Shown: positions 7,423-17,604, numbered from the stretch's first letter. The stretch: DNA of 64,000 nt from Antarcticibacterium flavum (GCF_006159205.1 NZ_CP040812.1:2604001-2668000); one strand, 5' to 3'. A program made the numbers and translations. Notes: a model not told the origin generated them from the letters alone.

Positions 7423-9825
7423 TTATTGATTCGTTTCTTTTAATATATCATCTTCTTCTGCTATGATCTCAATAGCAGGTTCTTTTAAAGTTTCCTTGTT
7501 GGCTATGCTTTTCTCCAGGGACAATAATAAGGAAGGCAGTAACAATAAATTGGCCAGCATGGCAAACAAAAGGGTGGCAGATACCAGCCCGCCCAGGGCT
7601 ACCGTACCTCCAAAACTGCTTATCATAAATACAGAGAAGCCAAAGAAGAGTACAATGGAAGTATAGAACATAGATACCCCGGTTTCTCTAAGAGCCGCAT
7701 AGACAGAGCGCTTGATCTTCCAGTTATTGGCCTTTAACTCCTGCCGGTACTTTGCAAGGAAATGTATAGTGTCGTCAACGGATATTCCAAAAGCAATACT
7801 AAAGACCAGTATGGTAGAAGGTTTAATTGGAACTCCTAAAAAGCCCATCATACCAGCGGTTACCAATAAAGGCAGCAGGTTGGGAATAAGCGACACCAGG
7901 ATCATCCTGAAGGAACGGAACATCCAGGCCATAAGCAGGGCAATGAGGAATATGGCCAGTGAAAGCGAGATTATTAGGTTTTTGACTAAATAGGAGGTTC
8001 CTTTTTGAAAAATGAGGGCCTTTCCTGTCATGGTTACATCATATCTATCCTCAGGGAAGATCCTGTTGATCTGTGGCCAAAGGCCTGCCTCGATCCTGTT
8101 CATTTCCTCTGTGCCTATATCTTTCATAAATGTTGTCATCCTGGCGTACTGCGCGGTTGAATCCACATAAGCTGAAAGCAGGTTCCCATCGTTGGAGATT
8201 CCCTTAAGATAAGATGATATGAAATTTTGTTCCTGTGATGTGGGCAGCTGATAATATTTTGGGTTGCCGTTGTAATAGGCCTGTTTGGAATATTTCGCCA
8301 GCCTCACAACAGAGAGAGGGGAAGAAAGTTCAGGTACATCTGTAATAGCCGTTTCCAGCTCTTCCATTCTTTTCAAATTTGACAATGAAAGAGCTCCTCT
8401 TGGACGTTTGGTGTCAATAAGTATCTCCAGTGGCATAACCCCGTTGAACTCCTCCTCAAAGAATTTTACATCCTGAAAAAAATCTGCTTCCTGAGGCATA
8501 TCCTCAAGTAAACTTCCCGAAATGCGAATATTGTAGATCCCTATGATACTTGCGGCGAGCAGTATCACAGATGTTATGTAGATCGTGATGCGGCGGTGCC
8601 GTACCATGCGTTCCATCCAGTCAACAAAACCTCCAATCCACCGTTTATTAAGGTGCTTGAGGTGCTTTTCCTTTGGATGGCGCATATAACTGTAAATAAT
8701 GGGAATAATCACCAGGCTCAAAACGAAGATTGCCAGGATATTTATTGAGGCTACTATACCAAATTCGGTTAGCAGCTTGCTGTCTGTAAGAATAAAAGTA
8801 GCAAAGCCCGATGCTGTTGTAACATTGGTGAGCAGGGTGGCATTTCCCACTTTGGTTATTACTCGCTGCAGTGATTTTGCCTGGTTCCCGTGGTTCTTTA
8901 TTTCCTGCTGATATTTATTGATAAGGAAAATACAGTTGGGGATCCCAATCACAATTATTAAGGGCGGGATAAGTGCCGTAAGGACCGTGATCTCATAATT
9001 GAAAAGCCCAATCACCCCAAAGGCCCACATCACTCCAATCATTACTGTCACCATGGAGATCACTGTCGCACGAACAGACCTGAAAAAGAAAAAGAAGATT
9101 ATAGATGTGACCAGTAAGGCTGCTCCAATAAATAACCCAATTTCATCGATGATGTTTTGAGAGTTAAGGGTTCTTATATATGGCATCCCCGAAACATACA
9201 CCTCCAGGTCATTGTCCTTCTCAAAATTCTCAATAAGTGGCTGTAACTCATCTGTAACAAAGACCTTGCGCTCCTCAGAATTCACGATATCCTCATCCAG
9301 GTACAGAGCAGATTGCACAGTGTTAGACGTTTTGCTGTACACCAGGTTCTCATAGAATGGTAGACGGTTGAAAAGTTCTTCCCTGTAGTTGGCAACATCT
9401 GTACTGTCCCATTCTTTATCCTCAACAAAGGGAACCATTTCGAACCTGTTGGGGTCTTCAAATTTTTCGAGTTTCTGAAGGTTCCCTATAGCTATCACAT
9501 TTTCAACCTCGCTATATGATTGTAGTTTTTTGGTGAGGTCGTTCCAGGCTGTAAATTTTTCAGGAGTAAAAAGAGTAGGATCCTTAACTGCGATAACGAT
9601 AAGATTACCTTCCTCTCCAAACTTTTCAAGGAAATCATTGTAAACAAGATTAATCTCATGTTCATCTGGCAGCAAGTTTGCCTCGGTATAGGAAAATCGC
9701 ATATGCTGCCATTGAGTGGCGAGGAATATGGTTATCCCTATTATGATTGTTATAAAAACTAGCCGGTTTCTAAGAATTACTCGTGCAATTGAATTCCAGA
9801 AGCCAAAACTGAAAATTTTTGACAT
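7423..9825 (-). CDS. RND/MMPL-family transporter
   Basis: 800 residues with two repeats of one helix, a large periplasmic loop (about residues 40-215 and 440-620) and five more helices: the RND superfamily plan, in the shorter MMPL/HpnN-like form. Each repeat carries a polar transmembrane segment: GIPNCIFLINKY in the first and GISVDDTIHFLAKYR in the second, the latter with the paired aspartates used for proton coupling. Members export lipids, hopanoids or other hydrophobic molecules; the substrate here is unknown. No membrane-fusion or outer-membrane partner is adjacent, and a DUF5686 outer-membrane protein lies 78 bp upstream on the same strand. Confidence 0.9.
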   Translation of the reverse strand: MSKIFSFGFWNSIARVILRNRLVFITIIIGITIFLATQWQHMRFSYTEANLLPDEHEINLVYNDFLEKFGEEGNLIVIAVKDPTLFTPEKFTAWNDLTKKLQSYSEVENVIAIGNLQKLEKFEDPNRFEMVPFVEDKEWDSTDVANYREELFNRLPFYENLVYSKTSNTVQSALYLDEDIVNSEERKVFVTDELQPLIENFEKDNDLEVYVSGMPYIRTLNSQNIIDEIGLFIGAALLVTSIIFFFFFRSVRATVISMVTVMIGVMWAFGVIGLFNYEITVLTALIPPLIIVIGIPNCIFLINKYQQEIKNHGNQAKSLQRVITKVGNATLLTNVTTASGFATFILTDSKLLTEFGIVASINILAIFVLSLVIIPIIYSYMRHPKEKHLKHLNKRWIGGFVDWMERMVRHRRITIYITSVILLAASIIGIYNIRISGSLLEDMPQEADFFQDVKFFEEEFNGVMPLEILIDTKRPRGALSLSNLKRMEELETAITDVPELSSPLSVVRLAKYSKQAYYNGNPKYYQLPTSQEQNFISSYLKGISNDGNLLSAYVDSTAQYARMTTFMKDIGTEEMNRIEAGLWPQINRIFPEDRYDVTMTGKALIFQKGTSYLVKNLIISLSLAIFLIALLMAWMFRSFRMILVSLIPNLLPLLVTAGMMGFLGVPIKPSTILVFSIAFGISVDDTIHFLAKYRQELKANNWKIKRSVYAALRETGVSMFYTSIVLFFGFSVFMISSFGGTVALGGLVSATLLFAMLANLLLLPSLLLSLEKSIANKETLKEPAIEIIAEEDDILKETNQ

Positions 9826-9903
9826 GGGTATTTTTTAAGCGAGTGCAAAGTTAAGAAATCAGACAGTATTTATTGATCCTAAGCAGGTTAATCTGGGAAG
9901 GAA

Positions 9904-12345
9904 TTAAAGCTGAAACTCAAATGTGAATTTAAGGGAAAAATTCTCTTTAAAAGTAGGCAGGTGGTAGGCCCCGTAACGATAGGCAGCGCTTAGACCAAAA
10001 CCCAATAGGATCTGGTTAAGTTCCAGCCCGCTTTCAGAATATCCATGTTGCAGGGTATTGAAGCTAATATTTTGATGAGCGGCGGGATTTTGAAAATCTC
10101 CAATAACGTGCCGGGTTACCAGGACAAGTCTTGGATTGGAAATGCTACCGATATTAATTGGCCTGAATTGATGGCGAAGGTGGACTGCCGCCTGCCGGTC
10201 ACTAAAAAATTCGTTGAAGTACATGGTCTCAAAACTTATCTTACCTGCAATAGCAAACCTATCCAGAATATTGGGGCGGTTGGCATTATTGGGAAATGCA
10301 TGGAAGGCATGTGTTAAGGGGAGGTCCCCAAATCCCAGGTTGCCTTCCAGGGTGACCTGGGTGTAGGATTCATCCAGTCTTTCCCGTGCATACTGGACCT
10401 TTAAGCCAACCTTAGTAAAATCAAAATCTCCACCTAATACTCCAGAAAAGGACCTGGAGACCTGCCCGGTGATAAGAGGATAATTGCTCTTATAACTGCT
10501 AAAATCTTCAGGAGTACTTATAAACTGGCTAAATGGCTGCCATAAAAAAGAAAGTGTAGCTTCAGAGATCGTGTAATCCCTATAAATTTCTCCATCATGG
10601 AGAAAAGCATAATCCCTTAACTGGAAGATATCATTGCGGGCAAATTGTAATTCAGTATCCAGTCTTGGAGTAAACCGGTGTTCCAGGCTGCTTTCTAACT
10701 TTCTATAGCCGTAATAATAGCTTATATTCACAGTACGCGGTTCAAAGATGGAGAATTCTCTAACATCCTTAAGGTATTCATAAACCGCGACTTCTCGTAT
10801 ATCATCATTATACCTAAGGTTCCACCAGGTTCCTGTGCGTTGATTGAGTAAAGCCCCAGCGCCCACTCCATATTTGAACCTGTGATCTTTAAAACCGTAT
10901 ACTCCATACCCCTCCAGCCTGAAATTTTCTGAAAAATTGCGATTAGTTTGTCCACCGGCTCCCAGTCTAATCCCCTCGTAATTATTAAAATGGAGAAACC
11001 TGCTAAGTTTAAAATCCCAAATGCCTACCGGGAAAAAGCCATTGGCAATGGCATCATTTATCTCGATCTTTCTAAGGGTGTTATCCCTTAGAATGCGCCT
11101 TCTCACCTGTGGAGCCGTATAATTGTCCCGTGAAGAAAAATCTATCTTTCGGTTTTCCTTCCAAAAGCCGGGGCTCCTATTGACTGCGCTATCCAGAACC
11201 TTGATGTGTGCAGTGTATTTGGGTATTGCGATCTCCTTCTCAAGGTCAAGCCCATAGTAATGGGTTTGAGAAAGCAACGCAAGATCCTCTTCAATCTCTT
11301 CCGGTTGAAGAAGAATATCCAGAGGGGAGAAAGTTTTTTGGACCGTTCCCAGGGAAATACTGGCTCCAAAAATGCTAATATTCTTTCCTCCCGTTCCTGG
11401 ACTAAGTGTTAGGGTTTGTTCCTCTGGAAACCACAGGTCCTCCTCTTCAAGATAGGTATATTGGTGAACTGCTTCCATGGCGATTTTCCCGGCAATGCCT
11501 AGTTTTGCATATTGTATGGCCAGCGAAGAGGTATTGAGAAAAAGAATTCCTTCTACACCAGATATTACCCCTGGCCGTCGGGGTTTGAGGTGAATAACAT
11601 ACACTTCCCTGCCTTTATGAACCAGCGTATCCCGCAGGGTAAATGTATAGTTCTTTAAAGCACGGGATGCCAGGGGGCCGGCGTAGGTGGTGTTATATAT
11701 GGAATATTCCTTTTTATAAAGTGATGGAGGTTCGAGTTCCAGTTCCAGGACCTCATAGGCAGGCTCATCAAAACCTGCAGTTTCAAACCCCTCAATGACC
11801 TGCCTTTTTGGTTCCCCATCTGCATAAAGATAAGTTGCTACCTTCTCGCTTAAAAAGCTATTGCCACCTGTTGGATCCTGATCCCGCAGGTCCTGAGCCA
11901 ATTTGGCCTGCCGTTCAATACTAAGTTTATTGTAACTTTTATGGGAATAGGAATGTAATTTTTGATCTGGATCATTCGCTGCTTTTGAGGCTATTGCTTC
12001 TTTAATGATCTCAATAGCAGGTGTCAAATTTGGTTGAGATTGTACAGGAGCTAATGGATCAAGGCGCACTTCGAGGAAAACCTGTGAAGGTAGAACTTCT
12101 ATAGTTCGCGGTTTATAGGCCGGGTAAGTTATCTTCACCTCCTTCTTCTCTCCAGATTTCCTGAAACGATACTGCCCAAGGCCATCGGTAAAATCGATCT
12201 CACCGGAAGAAAATTCCAGCATGGCATAAGGAAATGCCTCTCCGGTATCATTTACCAATTTAAGGGTTTGGGAGGAAAGGGGAGACAGGCATAGGAAAAA
12301 GATCCCCCAGCTTATAAAAATGCGTCTAATTAATTCCTTCCTCAT
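9904..12345 (-). CDS. DUF5686 outer-membrane protein with carboxypeptidase-like domain
   Basis: 813 residues. A signal peptide (about 1-26) is followed by a carboxypeptidase-regulatory-like beta-sandwich (about 27-105) and then a long region rich in beta strands and aromatic residues, ending FTFEFQL, a terminal aromatic strand typical of outer-membrane barrels. This is the DUF5686 architecture found throughout Bacteroidetes, without an assigned function. It could be a receptor-like or assembly protein; no TonB plug domain is present. Confidence 0.85.
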   Translation of the reverse strand: MRKELIRRIFISWGIFFLCLSPLSSQTLKLVNDTGEAFPYAMLEFSSGEIDFTDGLGQYRFRKSGEKKEVKITYPAYKPRTIEVLPSQVFLEVRLDPLAPVQSQPNLTPAIEIIKEAIASKAANDPDQKLHSYSHKSYNKLSIERQAKLAQDLRDQDPTGGNSFLSEKVATYLYADGEPKRQVIEGFETAGFDEPAYEVLELELEPPSLYKKEYSIYNTTYAGPLASRALKNYTFTLRDTLVHKGREVYVIHLKPRRPGVISGVEGILFLNTSSLAIQYAKLGIAGKIAMEAVHQYTYLEEEDLWFPEEQTLTLSPGTGGKNISIFGASISLGTVQKTFSPLDILLQPEEIEEDLALLSQTHYYGLDLEKEIAIPKYTAHIKVLDSAVNRSPGFWKENRKIDFSSRDNYTAPQVRRRILRDNTLRKIEINDAIANGFFPVGIWDFKLSRFLHFNNYEGIRLGAGGQTNRNFSENFRLEGYGVYGFKDHRFKYGVGAGALLNQRTGTWWNLRYNDDIREVAVYEYLKDVREFSIFEPRTVNISYYYGYRKLESSLEHRFTPRLDTELQFARNDIFQLRDYAFLHDGEIYRDYTISEATLSFLWQPFSQFISTPEDFSSYKSNYPLITGQVSRSFSGVLGGDFDFTKVGLKVQYARERLDESYTQVTLEGNLGFGDLPLTHAFHAFPNNANRPNILDRFAIAGKISFETMYFNEFFSDRQAAVHLRHQFRPINIGSISNPRLVLVTRHVIGDFQNPAAHQNISFNTLQHGYSESGLELNQILLGFGLSAAYRYGAYHLPTFKENFSLKFTFEFQL

Positions 12346-12388
12346 TAGTGTGTCTATAATAAGTCAATACGGAAGAGCAGCAGGTAAA

Positions 12389-12440
12389 TTAAAAAAGCCT
12401 CACGATATTGATCTTTTGTATTCAATATAGTGAAGCCTTA
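12389..12440 (-). terminator. Terminator of the pyrH-frr operon
   Basis: Read on the minus strand, GGCTTCAC-t-ATATTGA pairs with TCAATAT-c-GTGAGGC across a ten-base loop and is followed by TTTTTT. It lies just after the frr stop codon. Confidence 0.85.
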
Positions 12441-12465
12441 TTATTTTTAAAAGAATAGCAGTAAT

Positions 12466-13020
12466 TTATACTGTCATTATTTCTTTTTCCTTGTTCTCAA
12501 ATATGGTATCAACTTTTTTGATGTAGGTGTTGGTTAATTCCTGAATATTCTCTTCTGCGATCTTCATTGCGTCTTCAGAAATATCCACTTTTTTAAGCTC
12601 ATTGTTTGCAACCTTACGGTCATTTCGAATCCCGATCTTTGCCTCTTCAGCCTCAGCCTTAGCCTGCTTGGCCAATTCGCGGCGGCGTTCTTCTGTCAAG
12701 GGCGGCACATTAATGATAACACTTTCACCATTGTTCATTGGGTTAAAGCCAAGATTCGCAACCATGATGCCTTTTTCTATTTGGGGAATTGTTCCTCTTT
12801 CAAAAGGTTGTACTGTAATTGTACGGGCATCTGGGGTATTGACGTTGGCCACCTGGTTCAAAGGGGTCATGCTGCCATAGTATTCTACCATTACGCTACC
12901 AAGCATAGCCGGGCTGGCCTTACCTGCGCGTATATTAAGCAGCTGTTTCTCCAGGTGCTTAATGGCCTTTTGCATATTTTCCTCTGTGCTTTCCAGTATA
13001 AAATCTACTTCCTCGTTCAT
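12466..13020 (-). CDS. frr: Ribosome recycling factor
   Basis: 184 residues, the standard RRF length. The helical-bundle signature IRAGKASPAML and the conserved PPLTEERRRELAKQAK segment are present. It splits post-termination ribosomes together with EF-G. It lies 40 bp downstream of pyrH on the same strand, the usual bacterial pairing, and both share the terminator that follows. Confidence 0.97.
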   Translation of the reverse strand: MNEEVDFILESTEENMQKAIKHLEKQLLNIRAGKASPAMLGSVMVEYYGSMTPLNQVANVNTPDARTITVQPFERGTIPQIEKGIMVANLGFNPMNNGESVIINVPPLTEERRRELAKQAKAEAEEAKIGIRNDRKVANNELKKVDISEDAMKIAEENIQELTNTYIKKVDTIFENKEKEIMTV

Positions 13021-13059
13021 TTTTTTAAAGCTTATAGATGAATAAAGTATTCAGTGAGT

Positions 13060-13767
13060 TTATAAATTTACTTTTGTTCCTATCTTTTCTCCTGAAACTA
13101 CTTTATGTAGATTTCCGGGGGTGTTCATATCAAAAACTATAATTGGCAACTGGTTTTCCTGGCTAAGAGTAAATGCAGTGGTATCCATCACTTTCAATCC
13201 TTTTTTAAGAACATCGTCAAAAGAGATATAATCAAATTTGGTTGCCATTTTGTCCTTTTCAGGGTCGGCAGTGTAAATTCCGTCAACTCGTGTTCCTTTT
13301 AAGATGACATCTGCATGGATCTCAATTGCCCGCAACACTGCAGCAGAATCTGTTGTGAAATATGGATTCCCGGTACCACCGCCAAAAATTACTACTCTTC
13401 CTTTTTCCAGGTGGCGTATAGCTTTCCTTCTTATAAATGGTTCTGCCACTTCATTGATCTTGATGGCAGATTGCAGCCTGGTTTGCACCCCTGCATCTTC
13501 CAAAGCACTTTGCAAGGCAAGCCCGTTGATCACAGTGGCCAACATTCCCATGTGATCCCCCTGTACACGGTCCATACCCTTGCTGGCTCCTGCTACTCCC
13601 CTAAAAATGTTTCCTCCACCAATTACTATAGCGACTTCAACACCAAGGTCTGTTACTGATTTTATTTCTTCAGCATACTCGCTAAGGCGTTGTGGGTCTA
13701 TTCCATATTGACGGTTTCCCATTAAAGCCTCGCCAGATAACTTCAGAAGAATTCTATTGTATTGCAT
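13060..13767 (-). CDS. pyrH: UMP kinase
   Basis: 235 residues, the usual length. I place the start at the ATG giving [15 protein letters not shown], the family's normal N-terminus; an upstream in-frame ATG at 13803 would add 12 residues and run into the promoter element. The amino-acid-kinase motifs are present: KLSGEALMG near the N-terminus, [10 protein letters not shown], and the nucleotide-binding [15 protein letters not shown]. It phosphorylates UMP to UDP in pyrimidine biosynthesis as a homohexamer. It is the first gene of a pyrH-frr operon; the tsf and rpsB genes often found upstream are absent. Confidence 0.96.
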   Translation of the reverse strand: MQYNRILLKLSGEALMGNRQYGIDPQRLSEYAEEIKSVTDLGVEVAIVIGGGNIFRGVAGASKGMDRVQGDHMGMLATVINGLALQSALEDAGVQTRLQSAIKINEVAEPFIRRKAIRHLEKGRVVIFGGGTGNPYFTTDSAAVLRAIEIHADVILKGTRVDGIYTADPEKDKMATKFDYISFDDVLKKGLKVMDTTAFTLSQENQLPIIVFDMNTPGNLHKVVSGEKIGTKVNL

Positions 13768-13790
13768 ATATATTTTATGGATGAGTGATG

Positions 13791-13798
13791 CAAATATA
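13791..13798 (-). promoter_or_regulatory. -7 promoter element of pyrH
   Basis: The minus strand reads TATATTTG, an exact TAnnTTTG match, 23 bp before the pyrH start. This supports the shorter start, because the longer reading frame would begin upstream of it. Confidence 0.6.
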
Positions 13799-13949
13799 GA
13801 CAATATCTTAATTTGAGGATAATCGTGTGGAATGGTTTGTATTCATATTCAAAATTTTAGGATATATTTTGCATTATGGGGGCAGCAGACGTAGTAATTT
13901 GGCGCTTTTCACACCCCTGTCATCCCGATCAATTTGGCGGGATTTTTGC

Positions 13950-13957
13950 TATCTTTG
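13950..13957 (+). promoter_or_regulatory. -7 promoter element of the Zn peptidase gene
   Basis: TATCTTTG matches TAnnTTTG and lies 27 bp before the start codon. Confidence 0.5.
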
Positions 13958-13984
13958 ATCTGACTAAAATTTAAAGATAAATCT

Positions 13985-14677
13985 ATGTTAGGATATTATG
14001 TTATTGCCGGGCTCATTTTTATAGTGAGCTTATATGTGAGTAATAAATTGAAGAGCAAATTCAAGAAATATTCACAGGTTCATTTGCAAAATGGACTTAG
14101 CGGGAAGGAGATCGCTGAAAAAATGCTGCGGGATAATGGTATTACAGATGTGAAGGTTATCTCGACCCCTGGAATGCTAACAGATCATTACGACCCTTCC
14201 AAAAAAACGGTTAACCTTAGTGAAGGTGTATATAGCCAGCGCAATGCAGCAGCAGCTGCCGTCTCTGCCCACGAGGTAGGACACGCGGTGCAACATGCAA
14301 AGGCCTATGATTGGTTACAAATGAGGAGTAAGCTTGTGCCGGTAGTGAGTGTAGCCTCCAAATTTTCACAATGGGCTATTATGGGTGGTTTGATCCTTAT
14401 GACAATGGTATCTGTAGGTGTTGGACAAACTGTCCTGCTTATAGGAATCATATTATATGGTATGGGGACGCTCTTTAGTTTTGTGACCCTACCTGTAGAA
14501 TATGATGCGAGTAAAAGAGCACTGGTTTGGTTGGAGAATGAGAATATGCTTACAGCACAGGAACATGAAGCTGCAGAGGATTCCCTAAAATGGGCCGCAC
14601 GTACTTATGTAGTGGCGGCAGTTGGTTCCCTTGCGACTCTTTTATACTTTATTAGTATATACCTGGGAAGGGATTAA
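13985..14677 (+). CDS. Membrane zinc metallopeptidase (Zn_peptidase_2/YugP family)
   Basis: 230 residues. One membrane helix at the N-terminus, a cytoplasmic domain carrying the zinc motif HEVGH (in SAHEVGHAVQHA, about residue 96), and two or three C-terminal helices. This layout matches the YugP-type family. The fully conserved YDASKRA segment lies near residue 175. It is expected to cleave membrane or unfolded proteins; substrates are unknown. It forms a single-gene unit ended by a bidirectional terminator. Confidence 0.9.
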   Translation: MLGYYVIAGLIFIVSLYVSNKLKSKFKKYSQVHLQNGLSGKEIAEKMLRDNGITDVKVISTPGMLTDHYDPSKKTVNLSEGVYSQRNAAAAAVSAHEVGHAVQHAKAYDWLQMRSKLVPVVSVASKFSQWAIMGGLILMTMVSVGVGQTVLLIGIILYGMGTLFSFVTLPVEYDASKRALVWLENENMLTAQEHEAAEDSLKWAARTYVVAAVGSLATLLYFISIYLGRD

Positions 14678-14700
14678 TATCCCTGGATGAAATAAAAAAA

Positions 14701-14730
14701 TGGGCGGTTGAAAAACCGCCCATTTTTTTT
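14701..14730. terminator. Bidirectional terminator between Zn peptidase and ferritin genes
   Basis: TGGGCGGTT (14701-14709) pairs perfectly with AACCGCCCA (14714-14722) around a GAAA loop. T-runs follow on the plus strand and A-runs precede it, so it can stop transcription from both sides. Confidence 0.92.
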
Positions 14731-14744
14731 GCTTTTAAGTATTA

Positions 14745-15272
14745 TTACGGCTGGTCCTCCCTAATTCCGGGAATCCTTTCATCGATAAATTTTAATGCCA
14801 TTCCCTCTGTTCCCATAAGGTCAAACAGCTCAAGTGCTCTCCTAAAGGTTTGCTCTTCTTCCATTTGTTCCTTTACGAACCACTGTAGGAAATACTCAGA
14901 TGTTAGGTCCTGTACCTTTCTACACTTGAGAACTATGTTATGAATGGATTTGGTGATGGCAATCTCCTGGTCTAATGCGTTTTCAAAGATCTCCTCAAGA
15001 GAGTTATAATCGTGTGAGATATTAGAAACTTCAGGTGAGTAAGCCGTACCTCCATTGTCATTTATGAAGTGGAAGATCCTCATCATGTGCTCCCTTTCTT
15101 CCTGGGATTGCTCATAGAAGAATTTCGCACTGTTTATGAGTCCGTTTTGATCGCACCAGGATGCCATCGCCAGATATACCGATGATGAATGTGCTTCTTT
15201 TTTTATCTGTTCATTCAGCAGGTCCATGATATCCACATGGAGGCTGAGTTTTTGTCTTACCAGGTCTTTCAT
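14745..15272 (-). CDS. Ferritin
   Basis: 175 residues with the four-helix ferritin fold. Ferroxidase ligands are visible in EQIKKEAHSS (helix A), EEREHM (helix B, E-x-x-H) and the later EQMEEE segment. I start at the ATG giving MKDLVRQKLS; an in-frame TTG eight codons upstream is less likely. The protein oxidises and stores iron as a 24-subunit cage in the cytoplasm and is of the non-heme FtnA type, since no heme-binding methionine is evident. Confidence 0.93.
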   Translation of the reverse strand: MKDLVRQKLSLHVDIMDLLNEQIKKEAHSSSVYLAMASWCDQNGLINSAKFFYEQSQEEREHMMRIFHFINDNGGTAYSPEVSNISHDYNSLEEIFENALDQEIAITKSIHNIVLKCRKVQDLTSEYFLQWFVKEQMEEEQTFRRALELFDLMGTEGMALKFIDERIPGIREDQP

Positions 15273-15384
15273 TTCTTTTTTTTTAAAGTTAAACAAATTT
15301 GAAGAAGGCGCACAAATATGCCCTTAATTTAGAAATAGTCTTGGTAAGCTTACAGGAGAGTTTGATGTGGTTACAAATAGAAGG

Positions 15385-15693
15385 CTAGGTGGTAACCAGG
15401 GAATTTAACTCCAGCATTGCAAAAGTGCCACGCACAGATTCTTTAAGATCTACAGTTTCCAGGGTGTTGAAGATGAACATATGTTCCCGGTTGCATAACA
15501 TTAGGATCTCCATCCCGTGGGGATTAGTTCCATCAAAATGAGAATCAAGATCTATTTTTCTAACCTGCTGTCGAAGGGCCAGTAACTGGCAAAAGCTAAG
15601 TTTTACAACCTTATGGCCAAAATCAAAATAAAAGCACCGTCCGCGATCAGACTGATAGGAGGTGAAGAATTGAGACTGGTGAAGTAATTTCAT
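15385..15693 (-). CDS. Small protein of unknown function
   Basis: 102 residues, mixed composition, no signal peptide or membrane helix, no motif I recognise. The N-terminus has a CFYFDFGHKVVKLSFCQL stretch suggestive of a small alpha/beta domain. It lies 43 bp downstream of the Lrp regulator on the same strand and may be co-transcribed with it. The compact size and continuous frame support a real gene. Confidence 0.65.
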   Translation of the reverse strand: MKLLHQSQFFTSYQSDRGRCFYFDFGHKVVKLSFCQLLALRQQVRKIDLDSHFDGTNPHGMEILMLCNREHMFIFNTLETVDLKESVRGTFAMLELNSLVTT

Positions 15694-15736
15694 TTCGGGG
15701 ACAAAAATATTTCTTATTTAGAATTAATCCAAATAT

Positions 15737-16207
15737 TTATACTTTAATTTGTCGCTGAATTTGTTGATTAAGGGAAATAAATGTCTCAGTCCTTGATACG
15801 CCTTCTATGGCCTGGATATTTTTGTTTAGCACATTCATAAGATGTTCATTATCGCGGCATAGGATCTTCAGGAAAATTGACCAGTTTCCTGTGGTATAAT
15901 GACATTCCAAAACTTCGGGGATCTCGTTTAATTTCTTCACCGCCTGCGGGTTGCTTACAGCCTTGTCGAGATATACTCCTACAAAAGCAAGGGTGGTATA
16001 TCCAAGTATCCTTGGGTTTATCATTAGCTTGGAGCCCTCGATCAATCCCGCCTTTTCCAGCTTTCTAAGTCGCTGGTGAATAGCCGCTCCACTAATCCCA
16101 ATACTCCTGGCGATCTCAAGAATTGGTTTTCTCGCATCTTCCATGAGATAATTAAGGATGGTTTTGTCTATCCCATCTATACTTACTTTTTCATCTACTA
16201 TTTTCAT
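15737..16207 (-). CDS. Lrp/AsnC family transcriptional regulator
   Basis: 156 residues. An N-terminal helix-turn-helix (DKTILNYLMEDARKPILEIA, then GISGAAIHQRLRKLEKAGLI) is followed by the RAM effector-binding domain, with HYTTGNWSIFLKI as its central strand. These regulators sense amino acids and assemble as octamers. The gene sits 23 bp after the saccharopine dehydrogenase-type gene, so control of lysine-related metabolism is a reasonable inference. The effector is unknown. Confidence 0.93.
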   Translation of the reverse strand: MKIVDEKVSIDGIDKTILNYLMEDARKPILEIARSIGISGAAIHQRLRKLEKAGLIEGSKLMINPRILGYTTLAFVGVYLDKAVSNPQAVKKLNEIPEVLECHYTTGNWSIFLKILCRDNEHLMNVLNKNIQAIEGVSRTETFISLNQQIQRQIKV

Positions 16208-16230
16208 ATCCCGATCTTATTCTTGATTTT

Positions 16231-17604
16231 CTAATTACCCACTTCGCCCAGTGGGTTATAACCCAGGTATTCGGTTTGCGTCTCTTTAAAAACAATTCCG
16301 TTTGTTTCCAGCTCCTTTAAAATTGGCTCATAAACTTCTTTGGTAATAGGCACCTGTACCCCGGGAGTCACGATCTTTTCATTCAGGATGGCAAGGGCTG
16401 CTATGGCAACAGGTAAGCCTACTGTTTTGGCCATCGCAGTCTTTTGCTGGTCTTCTCCTATGTGCACCATGGTGGAATCGATTTGTTTCTTTTCCCCATT
16501 GAGTTCATAGCCAAATTTATGATACATTACGATCATATCCTTGTCATCTTCAGCCAGGGACCATTTTTCCTCAAGAATCTTTTGAAGAGCCTGTGCCGGG
16601 GTAGCATTGGCGATACCCAATTTCTTTTCAGCATTAAAAAGGTCCAGCTCCAAAAGCTTTTCCCACATAATATCGTCCTGGTCGATCTTAAGGTTGTGAC
16701 GTAACTTTAGCTCAACAGAATCTGTAGGGGAATAGGGGAGGAAGGAATTTACAAAATCCCGGTAACTCATATTCTCACTATCCTCCAGCTCATACGTATC
16801 ATCTGTCATTCCCAGCTGCACAAACATATTCCATGCCCTGCTGAAGCCTACACGGCGAATGGTACCACGGTAAAGGGTGTGAATATCTTCCAGCCCATAG
16901 ACACTCCTGTAGTCAAGGGAATTCCTGTTGGCATAGCCTTCAAATTTCCCGTAGCCTTCAATTTGAAAGAATTCGGTGCGGCGAAATAATCTGTGATATG
17001 GAATATATTTGTATTTTCCTTCCTGGATGAATTTCGCTACCCCTCCCTGGCCAGCAACCACTACATTACGGGGGTTCCAGGTGAATTTGTAATTCCAGAG
17101 GTTGGTGTCACTCTCTGGCGCTACCAGCCCACCGGTAAAGGATTCGAACATGAGCATTTTCCCGCCTTTATCCCTTATTCGATCTATAACCTGCATTGCG
17201 CTCATATGGTCTATCCCGGGGTCAACCCCAATTTCATTCATGAAAATAAGGTTCTTTTCCTTTACTACGGGATCCAGGGCTTTCATCTCCTTGCTTACAT
17301 AAGATGCTGTAACCAGGTTTTTTCCAAATTTGACACAATCTTTTGCCACCTCAACATGAAAACGTGCAGGAAGCATGGAAATAACAAGGTGAGTATTCTT
17401 TACAGCCTCCGCTCTGCTTTCAGCATTAAAGATATCCAGCGCAAGTGGTTTTGCCCTGGGGTGGCTCCCGGCAATTTTTTTTGCCTGGCTCTCATCCTTA
17501 TCGGCTATGGTGAGAAATATATTTTCTTTTTCAGATTTTTCTAGTAAATAGGTAATTAAGACTGAGGTGGATTTTCCGGCTCCAATGACCAGTATATGAC
17601 GCAT
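16231..17604 (-). CDS. Saccharopine dehydrogenase family oxidoreductase
   Basis: 457 residues. The N-terminal Rossmann motif is slightly altered (VIGAGKSTSVLITYL), followed by ISMLPARFHVEVAKDCVKFGKNLVTASYVS and NEIGVDPGIDHM, typical of saccharopine dehydrogenases. The substrate domain spans about residues 130-400. Members interconvert saccharopine with glutamate and aminoadipate semialdehyde, or act in related lysine degradation. It is co-transcribed with an Lrp-type regulator. A glutaryl-CoA dehydrogenase, a later lysine catabolism step, lies elsewhere in the window, so a degradative role fits. Confidence 0.88.
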   Translation of the reverse strand: MRHILVIGAGKSTSVLITYLLEKSEKENIFLTIADKDESQAKKIAGSHPRAKPLALDIFNAESRAEAVKNTHLVISMLPARFHVEVAKDCVKFGKNLVTASYVSKEMKALDPVVKEKNLIFMNEIGVDPGIDHMSAMQVIDRIRDKGGKMLMFESFTGGLVAPESDTNLWNYKFTWNPRNVVVAGQGGVAKFIQEGKYKYIPYHRLFRRTEFFQIEGYGKFEGYANRNSLDYRSVYGLEDIHTLYRGTIRRVGFSRAWNMFVQLGMTDDTYELEDSENMSYRDFVNSFLPYSPTDSVELKLRHNLKIDQDDIMWEKLLELDLFNAEKKLGIANATPAQALQKILEEKWSLAEDDKDMIVMYHKFGYELNGEKKQIDSTMVHIGEDQQKTAMAKTVGLPVAIAALAILNEKIVTPGVQVPITKEVYEPILKELETNGIVFKETQTEYLGYNPLGEVGN